The translations under genes were made by a program, and so were the position numbers. Positions 6,253 to 13,915 of a stretch of DNA of 23,146 bases are shown one piece after another. The stretch's first letter is position 1. Every line of letters starts with the position of its first letter. The notes below the pieces were generated by a model. That model did not search any database, was not told the DNA's origin, and was given only the letters and a program-made list of their open reading frames with translations. Location of the stretch: positions 1 through 23,146 of the forward strand of contig CAZCHS010000047.1 of the NCBI GenBank assembly GCA_964498725.1, given 5' to 3'. The stretch is from JAFGTP01 sp964498725 (GTDB taxonomy: Bacteria; Fidelibacterota; UBA2242; JAFGTP01).

Positions 6253-7734
6253 TCAACTCAATAATTCATCAATAAATGCCTGGGGTTCAAATTCCAAAAT
6301 ATCATCAATCTTTTCTCCCACGCCAAGATATTTGATCGGAATGTTGAGTTTATCATGTATTGCAAGGACAGCGCCGCCTTTGGCCGTACCATCCAGTTTC
6401 GTCAGGATCAATCCGGTGACTCCCACAGCATCCATAAATTTCTGCGCCTGGACAATGCCATTCTGTCCGATATTGGCATCAATCACCAGCCAGATTTCGT
6501 GGGGCGCGCCGGCCATGGCTTTATTAGCCACCCGTTTTACTTTTTTCAATTCCTCCATTAGATTGGATTTGGTGTGCAGACGTCCGGCAGTATCCACCAG
6601 CAGAATATCAATATCCTCCTGTGCAGCCTTTTTCACGGCATCGAAAGCAACTGCCGCCGGATCTTTGGAATCACTGGCGCCAGCGAACGCCACTTCCGCC
6701 CGTTTGGCCCAAACTTCCAATTGTTCAAAAGCCGCGGCGCGAAAAGTATCAGCGGCCGCCATCATCACGGATTTACCTTCATTTTTATATTTATTGGCTA
6801 ATTTTCCGATAGTGGTTGTTTTTCCGGTGCCATTGATGCCAATAAGGAAAATAATTTTGGGCTTTACATCGTCTTTTTCCAATGCCGGTGTATGGTGGAT
6901 CAGATTTTTCATTTCCTCTTTGAGAATGTCCTGTAATTTGGCGGCTTCGGATTTGTTGACTTTCCGTAATTTATCAATCAATTTTTCTGTCAGGTCCACA
7001 CCCATATCGGCCGTCAGCAAGGTTTCTTCGATCTGCTCCAGCACATCTTCATCCACTTTGATAAATTTACGGATCAGCGGCAACCGGGATGCAATGCCTT
7101 TTTCTGTTTTGGCTAAGCCCAGGCTTAACTTTGATTCACCGGACTTTGCTTTTTTCTCACCGCCAGTAATTATAATAGTGATGTAAGAAATGCAATACTG
7201 GATCAGGGAAATGGTCAAAAAGGCCACGGCGGTATACAGGATCGGTTCCTTAATATTAATTGAAAAGTACATGTCCGAGTAGAGGAAGGAAATGATGACT
7301 GCCGACGTAAAAACGATTGAGACTTTGCCCATCTTATTGGCCATAGGTGATACTTTGCGGCGATTCAGCATATACATACCGAGTATGGAAATGATAAAAT
7401 CACGTCCAATCAGAAAGATCAGAAACCAGAGAGGAATGATATTTTTCAGCACCATAAATATCATTACACTGAAAATGACAATCTTATCAGCCAGCGGGTC
7501 CAGCATTTTGCCAAGTTCTGTGATCTGGTTATTAATTCTTGCCAGCCAGCCATCAAGCAGGTCTGTCAGCATCGCCACCAACATGACGATCAGGGCCAAT
7601 TCCATTTCTTCAATTTTTAACAGATAAATAATGGGAAACGCCAGTAATGCCCTGAATATGGAAATCATATTGGATACAGTTACTAACTTATCCGGTTCGA
7701 TAGATTCATATTTTTCTCGGACTTTATTTTTCAA
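6253..7734 (-). CDS. Fusion of CDP-alcohol phosphatidyltransferase (PgsA-type) and SRP receptor FtsY
   Basis: One uninterrupted 493-residue frame holds two normally separate proteins. Residues 1-190 are a multispanning membrane domain with about six hydrophobic segments and the complete CDP-alcohol phosphatidyltransferase motif (Asp58, Asp61-Gly62, Ala65-Arg66, Gly75, Asp79, Asp83), expected to make phosphatidylglycerophosphate from CDP-diacylglycerol. After a short charged linker (192-203), residues 204-285 form the helical N domain and 290-493 the GTPase domain of FtsY: P-loop GINGTGKTT (299-307), DTFRAAA (329-335), DTAGR (381-385), TKLDGTAKGG (445-454). The usual acidic A region of FtsY is absent, its place taken by the membrane enzyme. 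The start is TTG with GAGG seven bases upstream; the first ATG is codon 23, just before the first membrane segment. Both catalytic sites look intact. rimO follows. Confidence 0.93.
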   Translation of the reverse strand: MKNKVREKYESIEPDKLVTVSNMISIFRALLAFPIIYLLKIEEMELALIVMLVAMLTDLLDGWLARINNQITELGKMLDPLADKIVIFSVMIFMVLKNIIPLWFLIFLIGRDFIISILGMYMLNRRKVSPMANKMGKVSIVFTSAVIISFLYSDMYFSINIKEPILYTAVAFLTISLIQYCISYITIIITGGEKKAKSGESKLSLGLAKTEKGIASRLPLIRKFIKVDEDVLEQIEETLLTADMGVDLTEKLIDKLRKVNKSEAAKLQDILKEEMKNLIHHTPALEKDDVKPKIIFLIGINGTGKTTTIGKLANKYKNEGKSVMMAAADTFRAAAFEQLEVWAKRAEVAFAGASDSKDPAAVAFDAVKKAAQEDIDILLVDTAGRLHTKSNLMEELKKVKRVANKAMAGAPHEIWLVIDANIGQNGIVQAQKFMDAVGVTGLILTKLDGTAKGGAVLAIHDKLNIPIKYLGVGEKIDDILEFEPQAFIDELLS

Positions 7735-7746
7735 AATCTAACCTCG

Positions 7747-8487
7747 TTATTTTTTCTGAATTTCTAACCTGGTGAAATACTTTTTTCTCCTCTGGAGTAA
7801 CTGAAAAAAAATATCCACCCCAATTTCAGTGCATAATTTACGATTCTTTTCCAAATCAAAAAAATTACCCTGATAAACCAAATTGCCTTTGTCCAGCACC
7901 CAAAGTTGATGACATATTCTTTTTAAAAATTCATAATCATGGGTGATAAGAACCAATGGCCGTTTTGTTTCAATTAACAGATGGCTTAAAGCATTCCTGG
8001 ATTTAATATCCAAACCGATCGTTGGTTCGTCCAGAACAAGAATGTCCGGTTTACAAACAAAGGCTAAACTTAAGGCAAATTTTCGTAATTCGCCAGCACT
8101 GAGTTCATATCCTTCTTTCCTTTTTATACGGGTATAATCCACCTGAAAATATTCCAGATACTGGCTGATCTGTGTTTCCGGCGCCCGGACATGCTGATTA
8201 TTTTTAGCCACCATGGCGAGGGTTTTATCAATTGTATTGCCCAGGAAAATATTCTCCGATTGCTGGGCGGAATAAAGAACATAAGGGCTTTCCGGTATCC
8301 ACCTGATATTACCCGTCTGTGGTGTTAGTATTTTCGCCAGCAATTTTCCAACCGTTGTTTTACCGGAACCCGACAGGCCATAAATGCCAAGATTTTGCTG
8401 AAAATCATGCGTGGCAGTGTCTATTTTCACAGAAAAATCAGTTTGATTGGAATATTGATATATCAGATTATTGATTGTCAGTCGCAT
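7747..8487 (-). CDS. ECF-type ABC transporter ATP-binding protein (second of pair)
   Basis: A 246-residue ABC ATPase with Walker A GLSGSGKTT (37-45), a Q-loop glutamine near 75, a variant signature LSAGEL (129-134 in place of LSGGQ), Walker B ILVLDEPT (149-156) and the H-loop ITHDYE. It starts 10 bases inside the end of the other ATPase gene, so the two should form a heterodimer like EcfA1-EcfA2 of energy-coupling-factor vitamin or metal importers. No EcfT transmembrane or substrate-binding S component is encoded nearby, so the substrate cannot be named. A basic C-terminal tail (QRRKKYFTRLEIQKK) is unassigned. The pgsA-ftsY fusion starts 12 bases downstream. Confidence 0.82.
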   Translation of the reverse strand: MRLTINNLIYQYSNQTDFSVKIDTATHDFQQNLGIYGLSGSGKTTVGKLLAKILTPQTGNIRWIPESPYVLYSAQQSENIFLGNTIDKTLAMVAKNNQHVRAPETQISQYLEYFQVDYTRIKRKEGYELSAGELRKFALSLAFVCKPDILVLDEPTIGLDIKSRNALSHLLIETKRPLVLITHDYEFLKRICHQLWVLDKGNLVYQGNFFDLEKNRKLCTEIGVDIFFQLLQRRKKYFTRLEIQKK

Positions 8488-9164
8488 GGATATAGTAATT
8501 CCCTCATTTCCGGATTATTTTCCAGATGCTTCAAAAAATCAGTATTACTTCCCCAAAAACGGGTTTGCCCGGCTTTTAATTCCAGCAGGTAATCGGCAAA
8601 AAATAATTCATCGATTTCATGGGTTGCCCAGATAATGGTGTGGCCCCCGGCTTTTAATTGTTTTACACGGCAGTAGAATTTCTCCCGCTGCTTGTAATCC
8701 AAAAATCCGGTGGGTTCATCAAAAATCAGCAATTGGGGTTTTGATATCAGTGTCGACGCCAGGGCCAACCGCTGTTTTTCGCCACCGGACAGATACCCCG
8801 GTGATATTTTTGCTCTACCCTGAAAATCATATTCATCCAGATAAGTATTGATTATTTCTGCCATCTTTTCCTGTTTCATTCCCTGGTTTTCAAGATTGAA
8901 GGCCAGCTCTTTTTCAATACTCAACTGGATCAACTGATCATCGGGATTTTGAAAAATATATCCGATGTCGGGATTATCATAGTCAAAAATAATCTTTCCG
9001 GAATCCGGAACGAGAACACCGGCCAGCAATTTGAGCAATGTTGTTTTGCCGGCACCATTTTCCCCGATCAGAATGGTGATCGAATTTTCAGGTATTTGCC
9101 GGTTGATATTTAGGCTGAATTGCGAGCCGTAAGAATATTTTACCCTGTCTAGTATTATACTCAT
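8478..9164 (-). CDS. ECF-type ABC transporter ATP-binding protein (first of pair)
   Basis: A 228-residue ATPase with Walker A GENGAGKTT (34-42), the Q-loop sequence FQNPDDQL (71-78) that is characteristic of the CbiO/EcfA group, signature LSGGEKQR (125-132), Walker B LLIFDEPT and an H-loop ATHEIDEL. It would power uptake of a vitamin or metal ion at the inner membrane together with the next gene. Its ATG overlaps the stop of the Kdo transferase gene by four bases (ATGA), placing it firmly in the envelope operon. The membrane partners are missing from the window, so it either serves a shared EcfT elsewhere or a transporter of different composition. Confidence 0.87.
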   Translation of the reverse strand: MSIILDRVKYSYGSQFSLNINRQIPENSITILIGENGAGKTTLLKLLAGVLVPDSGKIIFDYDNPDIGYIFQNPDDQLIQLSIEKELAFNLENQGMKQEKMAEIINTYLDEYDFQGRAKISPGYLSGGEKQRLALASTLISKPQLLIFDEPTGFLDYKQREKFYCRVKQLKAGGHTIIWATHEIDELFFADYLLELKAGQTRFWGSNTDFLKHLENNPEMRELLYPCD

Positions 9165-10438
9165 TTATTGTTTAAAATATGTTCAACAGTTCTGACAGCA
9201 GCCCCTTTATTACTGAGGATGACCTTTTTTGAAGCTGCCGATACAGTATTATATTTTTCTTTATCCTGCAGGAGTTCGCTCAAAATCTGCTCAAACTCTT
9301 TAGCATTCGCAACGGAAAATCCTCCCTGATACTTAACCAGTTGTTGGGATTCTCGTGAATTGTGGTAATTTGGACCGAAGATAACCGGTATGCCGGCTAT
9401 GGCAGGCTCCATAACATTATGAACAGCCTTTTTAAACCCGCCTCCCACAAAGGCAAGATCAGACTGGTGATACAGTTCCGCCAGAAGGCCGATTTTATCA
9501 ATCACTAGCAAGCGTCCCGTACAAGCCCCCTCCAATTCTGTGTATCGCTGTATATTAAATCCGGCTGATGCAAATTGTGATTTCACCTGATTAACATGGA
9601 AATCATCGGTTTCATGGGGTGCGATGATCAATTTTACCCGGGGGTTTTTCTGCAATAAATTCTTTAACGGAGTCGAAATAACAGCCAGATCCTGTTCCCA
9701 CACACTGCCTGCACAGATGACAAAGCCACCGGTAAAAAGTTGAGGAATATTTTTTTTGCTTCTGCACTCAGCCCGCTGAATTACCTGGTCATAGCGCGGG
9801 TCTCCTAATATTTGTACATTTGTACGACCAGCCGTCAATATATCATTTAACTCCCAGGCATCTTCATCAGTTACAGCATAAATATTATCTAATGTATTGT
9901 ATAATTCAGTAAAATATCCACGCACATAAAACCGCCATTTTTTGCTGGTAGAACGGATTCGCGCGGAAATCAGGTAAGTAGTAATTCCCATTTTTGCAGA
10001 AACAGAGAGCACATTTGGCCAGAGTTCATAAGTAACAAAAATAATCTTATCCGGCCGCAATTCTTTTAAAAATGTCCTGATGACAGGCCGAAAATCAAAA
10101 GGCAGGTAGATAAACAAATCAACCGCATCTATCCGGTCCGCATTTTCAAACCCACTGGGAGAAGTAAAACTAACTATTGTTAAAATATCCGGCCTTTTTT
10201 GCTTAATTCCCTGCACAACTGGTTTGACCTGTTCATACTCACCCAAAGAAGCGGAATGAAACAGGATAAGTTCCCGGTCCGGATGGGCCTTGCGTAATTT
10301 TTTGATTCTTTGCATTGTTTTGTGCCGCCCGGAAATTCCGGTTCGCATCTTATGACTAAAAACGGAAAAAAGGTAGTAAAGGACGACACCAAGGGGAACG
10401 ACAATAAAATTATATAAAAATTTCCAGAAATATTTCAT
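9161..10438 (-). CDS. waaA: 3-deoxy-D-manno-octulosonic acid (Kdo) transferase
   Basis: GT30 glycosyltransferase that moves Kdo from CMP-Kdo onto lipid A precursor on the inner face of the cytoplasmic membrane. An N-terminal hydrophobic anchor (about 5-28) is followed by the family's catalytic loop, here HSASLGEYEQ (61-70) with Glu67 in the place of the known base, then ELWPN, and the C-terminal sugar-nucleotide site with GGGF, HNVMEPA, and IPVIFGPNYHN. The 425-residue length is typical. It lies six bases after the GT9 glycosyltransferase stop and overlaps the ABC ATPase gene. Whether it adds one or more Kdo residues cannot be told. Its presence argues for a lipid A-bearing outer membrane. 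Confidence 0.94.
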   Translation of the reverse strand: MKYFWKFLYNFIVVPLGVVLYYLFSVFSHKMRTGISGRHKTMQRIKKLRKAHPDRELILFHSASLGEYEQVKPVVQGIKQKRPDILTIVSFTSPSGFENADRIDAVDLFIYLPFDFRPVIRTFLKELRPDKIIFVTYELWPNVLSVSAKMGITTYLISARIRSTSKKWRFYVRGYFTELYNTLDNIYAVTDEDAWELNDILTAGRTNVQILGDPRYDQVIQRAECRSKKNIPQLFTGGFVICAGSVWEQDLAVISTPLKNLLQKNPRVKLIIAPHETDDFHVNQVKSQFASAGFNIQRYTELEGACTGRLLVIDKIGLLAELYHQSDLAFVGGGFKKAVHNVMEPAIAGIPVIFGPNYHNSRESQQLVKYQGGFSVANAKEFEQILSELLQDKEKYNTVSAASKKVILSNKGAAVRTVEHILNNK

Positions 10439-10444
10439 AGGTCT

Positions 10445-11497
10445 CTATCCGTAAAAAATTTGATTAAAAGTGTCAAAAATTTGCTCAGGCCTTATTTCCA
10501 GGCAATATTGTTTTTTCCGGTAACACCTGCGATCCCCTTTTTGTGAACAGGGCCGGCACCATATATTCTTTTCGATCACCCGGCTTCCATACTGAACATG
10601 TCCGGCACCGGTTTCACGTGAGGTTGGCCCTTCGATGATCAGGGCCGGTGTTCCTAATGCCTGGGCGGCATAGGTCAGGCCGGTGTCATTGCCAATCACT
10701 ACGCGGGCCTGCTTCAAAATAGCCATTGACTCGATTAAACTGGTTCTACCAATGATCGGTATTATTTTTTCGGAGTTCAATTCAATGGCATTCAGGTATT
10801 GGTCCTGATTACCTCCCAGCCAGACTATTGGTAAGTTATGCGTTTTTATGATCAATTCCGAAAGTTCTTTACAACGTTTCAAATCATATCGCTTATTTTT
10901 CCAGGCGGCGATGGGTAAAAGAGTGACAAAATCGCCGGTAATCCCTTTTTCTTTTAATATATTCCGCGCAGCTGTTTCCACTGATTTTTCCAGGCAAATT
11001 TCTGTTTTCCCGGTCTCTTCGTGAATATTTAAAAGGGTCAGTGCTTTGAGATATTCGGTGATGAGATTGTAAGATTTCGGAAATAAGTTGATCCAAAAAT
11101 AAAATAATAAAAATCGCCGAATACGGGGCTTGACAAAATGTCTTTTTTTCGTCTTCCATAAAAAAGCACTTAAAATCCGACTGCGAATATTATTGTGCAT
11201 ATCCAAAAAATAATCATACTGTTCTGCCTTTAAACGGCGGCAGATATTTATCCAACCACCAAGACCTGTTTTTTCATCGAAACCAATGATTCGAATATTA
11301 TAGTTATTCGGCTCCACAATCGGCCGGAATTTTTCTTTAATTACAAAATCAATCGACGCATTGGGGTAATGGTCCCGCAATATTGAAAAAATAACGGTGA
11401 GATTGACAATATCACCGAGTGAACTTAAGCGCATGATCAATATTTTGACGGGTTTATTTGGCAATTTAATTATTTCTTGTAATATTTTGCTGAACAA
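10445..11497 (-). CDS. GT9 glycosyltransferase, heptosyltransferase family
   Basis: ADP-heptose:LPS heptosyltransferase-type enzyme acting on the LPS inner core. The N-terminal LIMRLSSLGDIVNLT motif is the family signature. The C-terminal half has the acceptor/ADP-heptose site IGNDTGLTYAAQALGTPALIIEGPT, and a cysteine-rich tail (CRPC, then two further cysteines) common in GT9. The gene order with waaA supports an LPS-core role, but the exact heptose and linkage are not readable. The start is unsettled. The longest frame opens at a TTG inside the prenyl synthase gene; other options are a TTG at 11464 just after that gene's stop, or the ATG at 11431 right before the LSSLGD motif, which fits usual family N-termini. 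None has a strong ribosome site. Confidence 0.88.
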   Translation of the reverse strand: MFSKILQEIIKLPNKPVKILIMRLSSLGDIVNLTVIFSILRDHYPNASIDFVIKEKFRPIVEPNNYNIRIIGFDEKTGLGGWINICRRLKAEQYDYFLDMHNNIRSRILSAFLWKTKKRHFVKPRIRRFLLFYFWINLFPKSYNLITEYLKALTLLNIHEETGKTEICLEKSVETAARNILKEKGITGDFVTLLPIAAWKNKRYDLKRCKELSELIIKTHNLPIVWLGGNQDQYLNAIELNSEKIIPIIGRTSLIESMAILKQARVVIGNDTGLTYAAQALGTPALIIEGPTSRETGAGHVQYGSRVIEKNIWCRPCSQKGDRRCYRKKQYCLEIRPEQIFDTFNQIFYG

Positions 11498-12413
11498 TTA
11501 ATTGTAATTCCCGAAGGGCATCACAATCATTGAGTTTATTTAATATATCTAAGGCCTTTTTAGAAAATGACGCGATGGTCGCTTTTGTTCTTTCAAATCC
11601 CTGGTTTTTTGCTATCAGTCTTTTCAGACGATGGAAATCATTTGTCTCAAGCGCCTGAATAATAGTCTCGTTTTCATTTCCTGATTCCAGGGCAGCCAGA
11701 ACCGGATAAGTCCAGACATTTTCCCTCAGGTCCTTGCCGGTTTCTTTACCGGTTATCTCTTCATCACCGAGAAAATCCAGCAGATCATCCTTTAACTGAA
11801 AAGCGATACCAAAAAGTTTTGCAAATTCCCTCATTTGTTGTTGTAATTTTTCCGCCCCCCCAGCAGTTAAAACACCGATTTCAGCGCTGGCAATGAATAA
11901 AGAAGCTGTTTTCTTTTGGATAATTTCAAAATAGGCTTCGATGGAGTAATTGTCTTCATCCCGCTGCCGCTGTTCCAAAATTTCACCCAGGCACAATTCT
12001 TCGGCAGCATGCGCGTAAACCTCAATGATTTTTGTGTTTTTTTCATGGGCCAGTAATTTTAAACTTCGGCTCAATAAATAATCGCCGGTGAGGACCGCCA
12101 GTTTATTCCCGAACTGATGATTAATGGATTTTTCACCGCGCCTTAATTTAGCCAGGTCAATAATATCATCATGAATCAGGCTGGCCGTATGCAGGGCTTC
12201 CAAAATAGTTGCACATTTAGTCGACAAGTCATTTATACCACCGGCTAATTCAGCGACAAGAAGAAGGATACGGGGACGAATCTTTTTGCCCTGAAGATTT
12301 AGCAAAAACTCCAAAATCTCAGCGATTTTTATTTCGTCATAGCTAAAATAGTCTTCAAACAATTGATGGGATTTTGCTATTTCTCGATTCAGCAAGGAGT
12401 TCAGGTTTTCCAT
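11466..12413 (-). CDS. Long-chain polyprenyl diphosphate synthase
   Basis: Trans-isoprenyl diphosphate synthase that extends an allylic diphosphate with isopentenyl diphosphate to make a quinone side chain or similar prenyl chain. Both aspartate-rich motifs are present: DDIID (82-86) followed by RRG (91-93), and DDLLD (209-213). The KKIRPR segment (43-48) binds diphosphate. The residue five before the first motif is small (Ala77), which in this family usually allows chains longer than farnesyl, so octaprenyl or heptaprenyl is likely (inference). The 315-residue length is normal. The gene starts 12 bases after tatC with no clear Shine-Dalgarno and is followed by the GT9 gene. Confidence 0.9.
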   Translation of the reverse strand: MENLNSLLNREIAKSHQLFEDYFSYDEIKIAEILEFLLNLQGKKIRPRILLLVAELAGGINDLSTKCATILEALHTASLIHDDIIDLAKLRRGEKSINHQFGNKLAVLTGDYLLSRSLKLLAHEKNTKIIEVYAHAAEELCLGEILEQRQRDEDNYSIEAYFEIIQKKTASLFIASAEIGVLTAGGAEKLQQQMREFAKLFGIAFQLKDDLLDFLGDEEITGKETGKDLRENVWTYPVLAALESGNENETIIQALETNDFHRLKRLIAKNQGFERTKATIASFSKKALDILNKLNDCDALRELQLIVQQNITRNN

Positions 12414-12425
12414 AATTTTTTTTTA

Positions 12426-13190
12426 TTATTTGGTACTTTCTATTTCCTCTTCCGCTTCATTTTTACGCTCTGCTATACCGGCTATAAAAATGCTTAATTC
12501 ATAGAGCAAGAGCATGGGAAATCCCATCATCAACATACTGACGGGATCCGGTGGCGTAATAAAAGCTGCCAGAATGAAAGATATCGTTACAGCATATTTC
12601 CAGTATTTCCGTAAAAACTGCTTGGTAATCAGGCCCATTTTTGTCAGAATAAAAGATAAAATCGGCATCTGAAAAATTATACCGGTGGCCAAAACCAACT
12701 GAATGACAAATTTTGAATAATATGACAAGGAAAACTGGCGTTTGATCTCAGGATCACCAATGGACACCAAAAACTCCAGTGCAAAAGGGACGATAACAAA
12801 ATAAGCAAAGGAAGCACCGGCCAGAAAAAACAGCGTCACAAAGATCACCAGGGCGGGTCCCCAGCGTTTTTCGCGGGCGTAAAGTCCCGGCGCCACAAAG
12901 GCCCAAAACTGATAAGCGACGACAGGAATCGCCAGGATCATTCCCATAATAAAAGCAATTTTGAATTTTAACATGAGCATTTCCTGAACCTTAAGGACCT
13001 GGACGAGCATTTTATCAACATCCTTTGACGGAAGCATTAGCGCGTCCACAAAAAAATCAGAAAACACAAAGGCGCCGATTGCAAATACAACAATCGCTAT
13101 TAAAGATTTTATTATGCGCCAGCGGAGTTCTTCCAGGTGGTCCAGAAACCCCATATCATCGCTGTGTATATCTTTTTCTTTCTTTTCCAT
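12426..13190 (-). CDS. tatC: Sec-independent protein translocase subunit TatC
   Basis: Core receptor of the twin-arginine translocase, which exports folded proteins across the inner membrane. It has six hydrophobic segments, the cytoplasmic N-terminal signal-binding motif FLDHLEELRWRI (15-26), the VAPGLYAREKR loop, and the ITPPDPVSM sequence before the last two helices. At 254 residues it matches the family. No tatA or tatB is present here, so they must lie elsewhere. It is the first gene of the long minus-strand run; the 128-base gap to the divergent gene at 13319 should hold its promoter, but I cannot pick one with confidence. Confidence 0.95.
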   Translation of the reverse strand: MEKKEKDIHSDDMGFLDHLEELRWRIIKSLIAIVVFAIGAFVFSDFFVDALMLPSKDVDKMLVQVLKVQEMLMLKFKIAFIMGMILAIPVVAYQFWAFVAPGLYAREKRWGPALVIFVTLFFLAGASFAYFVIVPFALEFLVSIGDPEIKRQFSLSYYSKFVIQLVLATGIIFQMPILSFILTKMGLITKQFLRKYWKYAVTISFILAAFITPPDPVSMLMMGFPMLLLYELSIFIAGIAERKNEAEEEIESTK

Positions 13191-13318
13191 TGACTGTCCC
13201 TGTCAAAATAAACAATGGGTAATCTAAAAAAAATCCGTCAATTTTCTTAAAACAATTTTTCTTCTCAGAAATTTATTAGTAATATCTCTAAATTTTAAAA
13301 AATTTCGGAGAAATAATA

Positions 13319-13915
13319 ATGATAATGCGATTTTTAGAATCAGCGTTTTTACTGGGAATTTTATTGATTATGCCGGCTAATTGCCAAAAAACAAGTCAGG
13401 ATTCCTGGCAGGATGTTTTGAAATCACATCTGAAAACCTACCCCGAATCACAACCACAGGATATATATAAATTTGTTTACCAGGGGGTTATGGGCCCAAA
13501 TCACCTGAATACCTCGAAAGAAAAAATGCAAAACTATCTGCATTCTGAATTTCAAAAAATTTCTACCGACACAAATATGCCATTAACGGAAAAAATATCC
13601 CCGCATAATCGCTACATCCGTATTAATCTAAAGCATTTCAAAGCTATTAATGGTGATATTGAAAAATTATCAACAATTCTTTATCAATCCTGTCGACCGG
13701 AAAGCCGGAAAGACCTTATGAAAGCGTTGCAACAAATCACAACTCTCATTTCAACGGAAACAGTGGCTTATAACAAATCATTGTGGAATGATTATCTGAA
13801 AGAGATTAAAGAAAAGAACTACTTTACACCCCATCACTCAAAACAATACATTGAACATTATGATCCCGCCTACCGGGTTGTCTCCAAAAGCCTTTGGGAT
13901 GAAAATTATCCCTGA
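13319..13915 (+). CDS. Secreted protein of unknown function
   Basis: A 198-residue protein with a hydrophobic N-terminus (about 4-19) ending near PANCQ, so a signal peptide is likely; Cys22 has Asn before it, a poor lipobox. The mature part has a pattern I associate with an uncharacterised family: QDIYKFVYQGVMGPNHL near 46-62, a RYIRINLKHFK segment in the middle, and HYDPAYRVVSKSLW close to the C-terminus. Conserved-looking His and Tyr residues suggest an enzyme or binding protein, but no catalytic motif can be named. The start has GGAG eight bases upstream. It is the only plus-strand gene between 1.7 and 23 kb, divergent from tatC and convergent with selA, whose 3' end it overlaps by 10 bases. 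Confidence 0.82.
   Translation: MIMRFLESAFLLGILLIMPANCQKTSQDSWQDVLKSHLKTYPESQPQDIYKFVYQGVMGPNHLNTSKEKMQNYLHSEFQKISTDTNMPLTEKISPHNRYIRINLKHFKAINGDIEKLSTILYQSCRPESRKDLMKALQQITTLISTETVAYNKSLWNDYLKEIKEKNYFTPHHSKQYIEHYDPAYRVVSKSLWDENYP

Noticed and set aside
6212..6256. N-terminal extension of RimO with two extra cysteines (CAIC), which could look like a metal site
   Set aside because: It arises only if translation starts at a TTG at 6256. A GTG at 6211 has an ideal AGGA ribosome site and yields the usual RimO length, and the AGGA itself lies within the supposed extension.
6332..7186. 284-codon open frame on the plus strand
   Set aside because: It is antisense to the pgsA-ftsY fusion, has no domain pattern and no ribosome site, and the minus-strand frame carries all the conserved motifs.
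13191..13318. Housekeeping promoter for tatC using TTGACG on the minus strand
   Set aside because: No acceptable -10 lies at 16-18 bases, so I did not list it as a feature.
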